A stretch of DNA of 64,000 bases from Atriophallophorus winterbourni (lineage: Eukaryota > Platyhelminthes > Trematoda > Plagiorchiida > Microphallidae): positions 56,839 through 120,838 of the forward strand of contig JACCGJ010014860.1 in NCBI GenBank assembly GCA_013407085.1. Direction: 5' to 3'. Below are positions 32,600 to 42,600 of this stretch, one piece after another (the first letter of the stretch is position 1; every line of letters starts with the position of its first letter). The notes under the pieces are model-generated. The model was not told where the DNA came from. It saw nothing but the letters and a program-made list of their open reading frames with translations, and did not search any database. A program made the translations under genes and the position numbers.

Positions 32600-35500
32600 G
32601 GTTCCAAGGTTGTCACGGCCGGGGTGGTTTTGGGGATAAGCTCCCAATTCCAAAAATGCTCCAATGGCCTGCGTCTCATATAGCCTCTGACAACCAAGTC
32701 CAGCTCCTGGCCTGCACGCGTGGTCCTGTGTGACCCGGCGGAACTGCTTCTACTGACAGGAGAAAGGGCGAAGGCGGCTGACTGGCGCCTCAAAACCAGC
32801 ATGCTTCGGGCAGGTGGAGCTCGTTAGTCCATGAAGGCGGCCCACCTAGGGGAAGGAAAACCCTTATCTCAAACCTCCACTGCCTTGTGGCTACATCCAT
32901 TCATGGAAAAGGCTTCAGGAGTCAACCTCGAGGAAAAATCCGGAGCCGGAGTCCCGTTAGGCAGTCCGAAGTTTATTCAACTTCGTCCTGCCAGCTCCTG
33001 CGACGGCATCGTTGTCCAAACGTATCAGCCTAGCTGTTCCTTTGGTTCCAGTGGTGCCGTGGAGAGGGAGCACTTGCTGCATGGGCAACAGCTAGTTCTC
33101 CATATTGAACTGCCCTGGCGTACATCACAACGCACAAATGGAGAGGACACTCCATTCCGCTTCTACGGAAAATAACACGGGAAGCAGCAGATACCGGTTA
33201 AAAGCTATGGCTCGACTGGCGTAGAGCTAAGCGCCTGGGGCTGCTTTCGACGGTGGGAGAGACTTCCAGGTCTCATTGGACGGCTACCGCCCGCCTCAAG
33301 CTGGGCAGCCCCCAGTCAATAAGGTGCCGTCTCGCCACGGTCTGCTATCCTCATTGGGTGCATGGGGATTAGGAATCAACCGACAAGCAGACTGTATTTT
33401 TCCGCACCAGCGAATCGAAATACCAAACAACAAATGTCAGTTCTGAAACTTGGAACCTGGAACGTCCGGTCCATGCTTCCAGGATTTCATGACGACGTCT
33501 CGAATATCAGAGGCGTTAGAAAGTCCGCCGTGATTAACAACGAGCTAAAGAGGCTGAATGTCGACGTGGCTGCCCTACAAGAGACGCGCTTACCAGACAC
33601 TGGTAAGCTAACAGAAAGTGATTACACATTCTTTTGGAAAGGAAGAGGTTCCGATGAGCCTCGACTGCATGGAGTTGGGTTTGCCGTGCGAAACGACATA
33701 TTAAAAGCAACAGAACCGAGCAGCAGCGGGAGCGAACGGATTTGGACTCTAAATCTGAGGTGCATTACTGGTACCATTACGTTGGTCAACGTTTATGCAC
33801 CGACGCTCTCTGCGACGCCTGCTGAAAAAGACGCTTTTTATCATAACCTCACAGCCGTCCTGAAAAACGTACCACAGAAAAACTGTGTAGTGGTATTGGG
33901 TGATTTCAATGCCAGAGTTGGTGCAGATTACGAGTCTTGGCAAAACTGTCTCGGAAGGTTCGGCGTAGGTAAAACCAATGAAAATGGGCAACGCCTTTTA
34001 GAATTGTGCACACAGTTCAATCTTTGTGTCAGTAACACTTTCTTTCAAACAAAACCACAGCATAAAGTCTCTTGGAAGCATCCTCGCTCTAAGCATTGGC
34101 ATCAGCTTGATCTTATTCTTGTTAAGCGTACTAATATAGGAAGAGTGCTCCTCACTAGATCATATCAAAGCGCAGACTGCGACACTGATCATTCACTGGT
34201 CTGTGCAAAACTGAAGCTCCCCCACACGAGATTTCACCGCACCAAATTGTCTGCTAAGCCTAGGATAGACGTCACTCGCATGTGCGAACCTAATCTAACT
34301 GCGAGATTCGCAAAAGCCTTCACGGACGAGTTCAACAAGACAACCCCACTTGAATCTGCTTCAGAAAACTGGGAATTGATAAAAAGCTGCATATGCCGAG
34401 TCGCACTTTCCACTTTCGGTCCGAAGAAAGCTCGAACGAGCGACTGGTTCGAAGCAAACGCTTCTGAGATGACTGCTGTGCTGGATGAGAAACGCTCAGC
34501 ATTCTTGAGGTTCAAAGGTATGCCAACAGATGAAAACTTACGTCTTCTAAGAGCAGCTAGAAATAAGGTCCAACAGACTGCAAGGCGTTGTGCAAACGAC
34601 TATTGGACTGAAGTTAGCCTCAATATCCAAAAAGCTGCGGATACCGGCAATTTTCACGGTATGTATGATGGGATCAAGAGAGCCATTGGCCCAAACAAAC
34701 TTAAAACGGCTCCCATTAAGTCTTTATCTGGTAAGCCGATTGTCGACAAAACTCAACAGATGGAAAGATGGGTAGAGCACTTCTCCTCCCTCTACTCTAG
34801 GGACAGTACGGTTCTACCGCATGCACTTGAAAATGTCGAACGGTTGCCGACCATTGAATATCTAGATACCCCTCCTACTCTTGATGAGCTCAATAAGGCA
34901 ATCGACCGCTTAGCGAATGGGAAGGCCCCTGGTGACGACGGAATTCCACCTGAGCTCATCAAATGCGGTAGAGCAGCATTATTACAGCCTCTTCACCATT
35001 TGCTTCTTCAGTGCTGGCAGGAGGGGGGTGTCCCACAAGAGATGCGAGACACAAAGATCATCACGCTATTTAAGAATAAGGGTGACAGAGGCGACTGCAA
35101 CAATTACAGAGGAATCTCCCTTCTGAATGTTGTAGGCAAATTGTTTGCTAAAGTCTTACAGATCCGGCTGCAAGTTTTAGCTGATAGAATTTACTCCGAA
35201 TCTCAATGTGGCTTCCGCAAGGGAAGATCAACCGTTGACATGATCTTCTCCCTGAGACAACTTCAAGAAAAGTGTCGGGAACAGCGTATGCCATTATACG
35301 CTGTTTTTATTGATTTAACTAAGGCATTCGACTACGTCAGCAGGGAGGGTCTCTTCAAAATGCTCGATCTGATAGGCTGCCCCCCAAGGCTGCTGAGACT
35401 CGTTATTTCGTTCCACTCAGGCATGAAAGGCTCAGTCCATTTTAACGGTTGCAGTTCAGAAGCATTTGAAATTCGCCGAGGCGTCAAACAAGGGTGTGTT

Positions 35501-36660
35501 CTTGCTCCCACGCTGTTCGGCATTTTCTTTGCTCTGCTTCTGAAGCACGCTTTTAAGACGAGAACAGAAGGCATTTACATACGCACGCGAAGTGATGGCA
35601 AGCTTTTCAACCTGAACCGGTTGAGAGCACAAACCAAAGTACGAGATGTGATAATCCGTGACCTGTTGTTTGCCGACGATGCAGCCTTTATTGCTCACTC
35701 CCAAGAGAACCTACAGTCGCTAATGGACTGTTTTTCGTCGGCATGCAAAGACTTTGGTCTAACAATCAGCATGAGCAAGACCAAAGTCCTTGGTCAAGGG
35801 ACTGTATCGCCGCCAATCATCACTGTTGGAAACTGTCAGCTCGAACCAGTACATCATTTCACATATCTTGGTTCAACCATTGCGGACAACCTCTCGCTAG
35901 ACACGGAGATTGATAAGCGGATTGGCAGAGCAGCTGTCATTTTGTCCCGATTGAACTCTCGTGTTTGGGGTAACCGCAAGCTGACTGTAAAGACAAAGAT
36001 GATGGTATACAGCGCGTGCGTACTAAATGCTTTACTATACGGCAGTGAAACCTGGACCACCCACGCAAGACACGAACGGAAGCTGAATGCTTTCCATCTA
36101 CGAAGCATCCGTCGTATCTTGAACATATCGTGGATGGACAGAGTGACTAACGCTGAAGTGCTTTCAAAAGCTGGTCTACAGAGCATGTTTACCCTATTAC
36201 GTCAGCGCCGCCTGCGGTGGCTTGGTCATGTCTATAGAATGGAAAATGGTCGTATTCCGAAAGATCTACTCTACGGTGAGTTGCAATTAGGAAGTCGACC
36301 ATTGGGCAGACCGCACTTGCGGTACAAAGATGTTTGCAAAAGAGATATGAAAGCTCTTGACATTGACCCCGCAAGCTGGGAAGAACTTGCTCTTGACCGC
36401 TCACTTTGGAGGCATTGTGTAAAGCGTCGACTGCAAGCCGGGGAGGAGCAAATACAGCTCCTGGCTGCTGAACGCAGATCACGCCGCCGGCGTGCAACTG
36501 ATGCAATACAACAGAGTTCTGACTATCGTTGCAAGCGCTGTGGGAGAGATTGTTCCTCCCGAATCGGACTGTTTAGTCATTCAAAAAGTTGCAAAACATG
36601 AAATTCATGTGATGTGATGTACATCCATGGTCGACATCGACCGACGGAGGCCAACAGAAC
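32600..36660 (+). mobile_element. Complete APE-type LINE, 4061 bp
   Basis: The ends are set by the exact 10-bp duplication. A GC-richer 5' UTR of about 760 bp precedes a single intact ORF; the 3' UTR is only about 60 bp and has no poly(A). There is no separate ORF1, which together with the RT type and the short 3' UTR recalls RTE-like or related single-ORF LINEs. The clade is not certain. The GC content and codon use contrast with the AT-rich surroundings. Intact ORF plus perfect duplication imply recent insertion. Fragments of the same family are at 53227-53634 and 62832-63525. Confidence 0.9.
33362..36601 (+). CDS. LINE polyprotein: endonuclease - reverse transcriptase - zinc finger
   Basis: Intact, 1079 residues. 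Endonuclease about 26-285: GTWNVRSM (Asn34), LQETRL (Glu74), VVLGDFNARVG (Asp181, Asn183), CDTDHSLV (Asp276, His277). RT about 500-830: FRKGRSTVDMIFSLRQ, motif A FIDLTKAFD (Asp651, Asp657), RRGVKQGCVLAPTLFGIFF, and FADD at 770-773. The C-terminal region has YLGSTIADN and LLYGSETWTT, then RRLRWLGHVYRM. The last 25 residues hold a C-X2-C-X12-H-X3-C finger (Cys1057, Cys1060, His1073, Cys1077) for nucleic-acid binding. All catalytic residues are present, so the protein could be active. A second in-frame Met at residue 25 lies just before the conserved endonuclease start and may be the real initiator. Confidence 0.93.
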   Translation: MGIRNQPTSRLYFSAPANRNTKQQMSVLKLGTWNVRSMLPGFHDDVSNIRGVRKSAVINNELKRLNVDVAALQETRLPDTGKLTESDYTFFWKGRGSDEPRLHGVGFAVRNDILKATEPSSSGSERIWTLNLRCITGTITLVNVYAPTLSATPAEKDAFYHNLTAVLKNVPQKNCVVVLGDFNARVGADYESWQNCLGRFGVGKTNENGQRLLELCTQFNLCVSNTFFQTKPQHKVSWKHPRSKHWHQLDLILVKRTNIGRVLLTRSYQSADCDTDHSLVCAKLKLPHTRFHRTKLSAKPRIDVTRMCEPNLTARFAKAFTDEFNKTTPLESASENWELIKSCICRVALSTFGPKKARTSDWFEANASEMTAVLDEKRSAFLRFKGMPTDENLRLLRAARNKVQQTARRCANDYWTEVSLNIQKAADTGNFHGMYDGIKRAIGPNKLKTAPIKSLSGKPIVDKTQQMERWVEHFSSLYSRDSTVLPHALENVERLPTIEYLDTPPTLDELNKAIDRLANGKAPGDDGIPPELIKCGRAALLQPLHHLLLQCWQEGGVPQEMRDTKIITLFKNKGDRGDCNNYRGISLLNVVGKLFAKVLQIRLQVLADRIYSESQCGFRKGRSTVDMIFSLRQLQEKCREQRMPLYAVFIDLTKAFDYVSREGLFKMLDLIGCPPRLLRLVISFHSGMKGSVHFNGCSSEAFEIRRGVKQGCVLAPTLFGIFFALLLKHAFKTRTEGIYIRTRSDGKLFNLNRLRAQTKVRDVIIRDLLFADDAAFIAHSQENLQSLMDCFSSACKDFGLTISMSKTKVLGQGTVSPPIITVGNCQLEPVHHFTYLGSTIADNLSLDTEIDKRIGRAAVILSRLNSRVWGNRKLTVKTKMMVYSACVLNALLYGSETWTTHARHERKLNAFHLRSIRRILNISWMDRVTNAEVLSKAGLQSMFTLLRQRRLRWLGHVYRMENGRIPKDLLYGELQLGSRPLGRPHLRYKDVCKRDMKALDIDPASWEELALDRSLWRHCVKRRLQAGEEQIQLLAAERRSRRRRATDAIQQSSDYRCKRCGRDCSSRIGLFSHSKSCKT

Positions 36661-36670
36661 AGAGGTTCCG
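36661..36670 (+). repeat. 10-bp target-site duplication, right copy
   Basis: AGAGGTTCCG, pair of 32590-32599. Confidence 0.85.
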
Positions 36671-38357
36671 ACTTTAAACAAACTTAATTTTCAAACCAAA
36701 CATCTGGGTAACTATTTGAGAAAAAATTACAGATCAAATTTGAACTAGCAACACACAAAATAGGGAAAACAATAATTAAAATCCTTCCTTGTTGTGGATG
36801 CTGGCCTTCTCCGGTCGATGTTGACCATATATGACCTTAGAGAGTTGCATGTTGATATAGAAGTGAACCTAAGCGACTAGATATCAGCTCCGTGAACTCT
36901 GAAAACAATACCTAATATTTATGTGAAACAAATCGTTGAACACGCTCAAACTATAATATTAGACAGACTTCTCTGTGTGTTATTTACGCCACGTGGATCA
37001 AATGATCTATTCGTTAAAATAGACATAGTCGAAATGTGCGACAAATTCCAACCCGAAATTTGATTGTTTATTTTTCAAAAACCCATCTAGAAGAAGATTA
37101 ACTGTGATTTACAATGATAATGACGACAGCATTTGCCGTACGAGTGAAGATGAAGAAGCAGTTTGGCATTTATATTTTGTCTACCACCCTTGCGACGCTG
37201 AACGGATGAACGTCAATGTAATGGAATGACTTGACTGGTTGTGCATTGTAAACGATTAGATACGCATGTCATTTCACGGATGTGCAATCATGCATTACTT
37301 CTGTGCTGTGGCTATCACCGTGCTAAATTGATTGGCCACTAGTAGTGAGCTGCATGCTGAAACACACAGGAGTCTCACAAACATTTCTATTTTATTTCTT
37401 GTATCTGTCTAGGCCTGGGCGACCTGACAGTATGTTAGCCCACGTGCAGTCTCTGACTGTATGGCACTTTGCCTGGATCAGGTTTGTGCTTTTACACATA
37501 CACATATGCATTTCATTTCACATTTATTTCGGAACTACCGAACATCATGGAGCAAATTCGAGAATGCATAATGTTCTTAATGTTGCGAAAATTATCTGGA
37601 TTTATTTTCTGAAGGAAGGCTCTACATTCAATCCATTATACGTAAATTTGCAATTCGATATTGAAAACACTATCCATGTAAACGTTTCTGTGGCACACAA
37701 CAAAACGAGTAACCAGTAACATCACGTAAAACAAAACCTGTTTACCAGATGGCAAACTAAGTATGTTTGAAGCATTTTTCGGTTAAGATAGAAGTTATAA
37801 ATTCGGTGCTGCTGATTTAACTGATTTCACCGTTCATTAAATAATCTCTAGGGCTTCAAGACTTCTCTCATATCAGCCAAATTTACAAAGGCGAATTTAT
37901 CGGGAAAAGTGAAGTCAGCATTTTTGTATATAATCTCATTAATCATTAAAATCCAATTCGTCCAAAGACACAAGAAGCAACTCTCTGATCTTTCTATATA
38001 CTTATGCATTACCGTGTCTTTATCGCGACTAACAGACGACAGCTTTAGCATATGGATAGCAAGGATGCGAAAGGAAACACTGCAGGGTTGAACAGGATAT
38101 TTATTTTGGATTTAACAGTTACTGATCCAATGCATTCGGTTTAAGCAGTACCTATAAAAACATCATTCGGGAAAAATTCGCATTTCATTCTAAAATCTTG
38201 TAGTAAAATATGCCAAATGTCCAAGTCTGTCATTAATGTTATATTACATCGAACTCAGCTACCGGGTCAAGTTGGGCAACATCCGAAACACATTCGTTTT
38301 CCACAAGACAATATGAAACAAATTCGGGTTGTTTCAAAGTATATCCAATTTATATTT
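36671..38357 (+). other. Intergenic, with an inverted LINE 3'-end scrap
   Basis: At 36805-36835 the sequence GGCCTTCTCCGGTCGATGTT is close to the reverse complement of the LINE 3' UTR at 36625-36655, so a piece of another copy of the same 3' end may lie here in the opposite direction. The rest shows no gene I can support. Confidence 0.45.
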
Positions 38358-38363
38358 TTTATT
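38358..38363 (-). terminator. Candidate poly(A) signal of the slo1-like gene
   Basis: AATAAA on the minus strand, 35 bases after the stop codon. A second AATAAA is at 38101-38106. Which one is used cannot be told from sequence. Confidence 0.45.
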
Positions 38364-38397
38364 AGAGTGCGAATGAGAACCAATGCAAGTTGTTGGC

Positions 38398-39623
38398 TCA
38401 ATCAGCTACGAATGGGCAAAGACAAAATACGAGATCACAGCGATGTAGTCGGTAGTGATTTGGGGGATTAGTTATCACGTAGCGATTGGTAATCTTTGTA
38501 AATTGAAATTCATTATTGACAGAATGATCGGTAACTTTTTCGGCTGATTGATCGAGTTGAGCTGATTCGGTGATGCGCATGTCCAATTCCGATTTAGCGA
38601 TATGACGTTTCCGGTAAAGTCCGAGACAGAGAATTCCGTGTTTTTCAATAGCGTGACAGAACATCTCACCAAAAGTGGTAAATCCATTATTCATTTGTGA
38701 ACGTAATTTAGAATCCAATACCGATAATTGAGCTAAACGCGGTCTTTGTCTGACCTCAAGTGACCCGAGTTGCAGATGCATTCGTCTGATAGTACGATCG
38801 ATGCTCCGTGTGCGAAGTTCGTTCTCTAATTCAGTGTCATCTTTGATGCGCGTCTCATAAGGATTCAACCGACATCCTTCTGCGAACGATTGCTCCATAG
38901 CAGGTGTAACACCGCCAGAGATCAAGTTTCGAATGACAGTGATTGCGTGGCCGTCAAAATATGCAGCGCTCGCCAACACGTCCAAGACCGAACCAGTGAA
39001 TGATACTCCACTTGCAAACGTCGCAGTAAACGATGGGGGCACACGTTTCGCCAATGGATTCATAACATCTGGGTCCAAATAACGTATATTCGCATCCGTG
39101 ACTAATTCTGTGATCAGCGGAATTTCGTAACCAAACTTTCTATGAAACACTTTCGGTATTTTCGTATTTCGGTGTAAACGTGGGAATTGCATAGCGCGAA
39201 TATTCAACGAGCAAAGTATCACTTCCTTATCAAGCAAAAATCGATCTTCATGGCGTGAATGCACAGCCGAACCCAGGACCACACAGACGGAACAACATCG
39301 AATTCGTGCTGTACGCAAATAGGAACGAATTAACGGGCTTCCAGGCAGGTAATGGACGTCCGGGAAATTTGATAAATTCTGCCACTCACGTTGTAGGAAT
39401 GTTTCGCTACCAACAAACACGATTTTTTGTAAGTTGTGTCTAGCAATGTTACTTGCTCGTAGCGGCATAACGAACGAATGTAATCCCAGTAATGGACTAT
39501 CTTCTTTCGTGACAAGACAAACAAGAATGTGATTGTACAGGTGTTTGCTACGCCAACTCGCTGTCGTTGCGTGTAACAGGTTACCTTGTTTAAACGTTCG
39601 GAATTGCCCGTAATGATACATTC
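38398..39623 (-). CDS. slo1: slo1-like exon 4: RCK2 and C-terminus (residues 834-1241)
   Basis: The split Gly is completed by GA after the acceptor TTACAG, giving TGMYHYGQF. The conserved blocks are [61 protein letters not shown] (calcium-bowl region), [23 protein letters not shown] and RYVITNPP. After LDPD the bowl continues [11 protein letters not shown], where usual Slo1 has a run of Asp. The stop is TGA 38400-38398. Confidence 0.94.
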
Positions 39624-42600
39624 CTGTAACACAATATGTTCACCGATTAGGCTAAATTTCAAGTGAGTATATTTGCAAAAACTATCATAAACTGAGCTTC
39701 GATTTTTCAACTGGGGATAAACACATAATAATAATAATGGAAGTAAAAAGCAAACAAAATTAGTCTACGAAATTAGCCATTCGGAAACAGAAAATATGAT
39801 TTATCGATTTAATGGAACTAACTTCTAAAAAAGTCAAACACTGAATAACACAATAGCGGTCATTGTGAACATATCTCCCATAAAACCAGTGCATCTGCGT
39901 TTCATAAAAAAAACGCAAGAATGAAGATGTCAGTTGACGAACGTCAGGTGCAACATTCCCGATGAGAAGGTTTATCAATGTCGTAAATCAAAAATTCTTC
40001 TCATTGGTAAAACTATTACGACCGAGAGACTACAAACAAACCAGAGGCTAAAACACGATTACGTGAATATCAACTAAACGCCTAACTAAATCGTCAATCT
40101 AATATTAGATGCATCATAGGTGAAATTTTTAATATTTCTGATCCAAATTGCCAGGATCAAGTTAAGAATGTATGAATCAGTAGAATTTTATACGTTAATC
40201 TTACGCTATTGCTTTTATTGTCAAAAATCGTGAATCTTGAACCTTGAAGTTAAGTGCAACGGTGCTTAACACACCGCTTACGTAAAGAAACATTGCATTT
40301 CGCTGCATTCATATTTTTATTTCGAGGGACAATGTGCGTAGAGCGAACAAAAATATTATCAATGATCTCACGGTTTTGACAAAATAAGAACAATTCGTTG
40401 ATCAGTCGAACAAAGCAGGCGATCTGTTTTCAGTCTGAGAAAGAATCTCGTTGATTATAAAATCGAAAATTAAACAAACGATAATATGTAGTCGAATTCT
40501 TGAAACTCTTATCATTAATGTGAGAACAAGAAAAGTGTGAAACGATATGTCGCGCATTATTTGATCAATCGTGAGCTATTATTATTTAACCGTAGAAAGT
40601 GACAAAGAATGACTTATCGAATGAAAGTTTGCTAAATTCACCGGAAAAATATGAAATGTGTTTAAATACCTGTCATGTCCAGTCCAGAAGCTTTCAATTG
40701 TTCGGAAGAAACAGAACACCGCTCTTTTACTTGATGCTGTATAAGCTTATTTCCGCCTGATCTTAATACCACTCGTTCAATATCGCTCTCTCCAGATATT
40801 ACGGCGAGCTCCTTCATTTCGTCTTGCGTTGCTGTTAGCTCGTCTCTGGAATTGTAGCTGAGATAATTTTGAAGTTTCACAAAACTGGTGGTTTGTCTCA
40901 TACCACATGGGCAAGGCTTGATTTGAACCGGACTTAGAAATCGTTGGCTACCATGACAGCGGAGGCAATAAAAGCTTGCACGATCTGCATTTGATTGAGC
41001 ATCGCAAATAAAGAATCCGATTGTATCCTTTTGAACTACAATGCCGGAGGCATCAGTAGGATTAATTGCTAGGAACTCTTGTTCTTCCATCCGACAATCT
41101 TGTTCTTCGTATTCACTATCACTGGAAGAAGTCGCGGATTCTCTCTTGCGTAAACACACATTGGCCAACATGGCTATAAGCAATATGTTGAGATTTTGTC
41201 TACAAATCACAGCAGCTTTTGAAAATGGAAGCCCTTCGAATGACGGAGAGAGTTTTGCGGAATAAATTTCCATACTCATGCCGTACAAATAATCATGGAA
41301 CCAATTTTTATCTTCAAATCGTTTAGAGCTCGCTTTTTCATGCTTCTCAGTTGACGTACGTATTATCTCCGTTTTGGATTTGGTATGCATACTCCCGATA
41401 AATGCCGTTGATTTCTGATTTTGAGGACTCGAAATTCCATTGCTAGTTCGTTGAGAAGCTCGCAGTGAATTTCTTGCGAAAGCAATACTTGTGTGCCGAG
41501 TTTTTTCCGGTTTCTTTTCAAAAGATGCCGTGTAGAGTCTTTCCGCTTGTTTGAGCTCACATTCTGATTGCATAGACAATAAGTTGGTGAGCACTGTGGA
41601 GAATCCCATTGCGACACAACTCTGAGCAAGGAAACCCAATTTCAATTCACTAAAACACAGAATCTCATCACCGGCTTGCCAGTTCCAATAGGGACTGTTG
41701 TACAGATGAGCCTGTAACGGAATAACACGCAGGTTAATCTTGTCCAATTAATTAAACCCGAGTAAAAAAGAGTTGTATTAGGCTTCCGAAATAGTTTTTC
41801 ATTTGGTGGAATAAAACATATAAATCGTTTCATCCAAAAAAGGAGAAAAAGCACCAGTCCCATGAGCTACATAGTATGAGATATATTAAAAACTTGAAAT
41901 AAGTTCAAATGAGAAGCATTTATCATGTATGTAATGTTGTATAGGTAGTGGACGAACTATCGGTTAATCACCAGCGAATATCGATCGTGAGTTTAAAATG
42001 TGCTTGGTTGACTGTGGGACATTCGTTAGCTCGCTACTTTGTAGTTCGTTCGTCAAATACACGAGGTCAGTTACGGTTGTGTTCTGTCGAACTCACGGCT
42101 GGGCCAGTAATAGCAACTCACAGATATAACATGTAAGCTGTCAATTGTCGCGAGTTGCAGTGCAATAGTGGTGTGTACAATCATTAGCCCTCAGACGATG
42201 TTCAGACATCAACGTCAGACCCTGTCAAGGAGCAGGAAGCGCTGTAAATTTCGGTGAAATAAATCCCGGATCAACAAGAAATTGGGTTTCAAAATAACAT
42301 GAGAAACGTTTGGGTGATTGCTTCTTCAGAATGAGGGGTAGATGGAGAAAAATGGTTCTCAATTGAACGATACCCAACCCGCCAAGTTTGGTCAAAAGAG
42401 AACAACGTGTTTGAGGGCTTATTAAGGAACTGATTACAATTCATATCAGAATGAAAACCGGCAGAGACTGGTCATTGATAGTTTTGTTATTAAATTAGAT
42501 TTACGACACACACAACACATATATATATATATATATATATATATGGTTATGGGTTTAACCCCATTAAACATGTGTTTGGACACATGTGATTGACCAGGTT

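Noticed and set aside
33749..33991. Minus-strand ORFs across the intact LINE
   Set aside because: Antisense shadows of the endonuclease-RT polyprotein.
37345..37719. 124-codon plus-strand ORF downstream of the complete LINE
   Set aside because: No motif, no homologue in the window, codon use like the AT-rich background; treated as chance.
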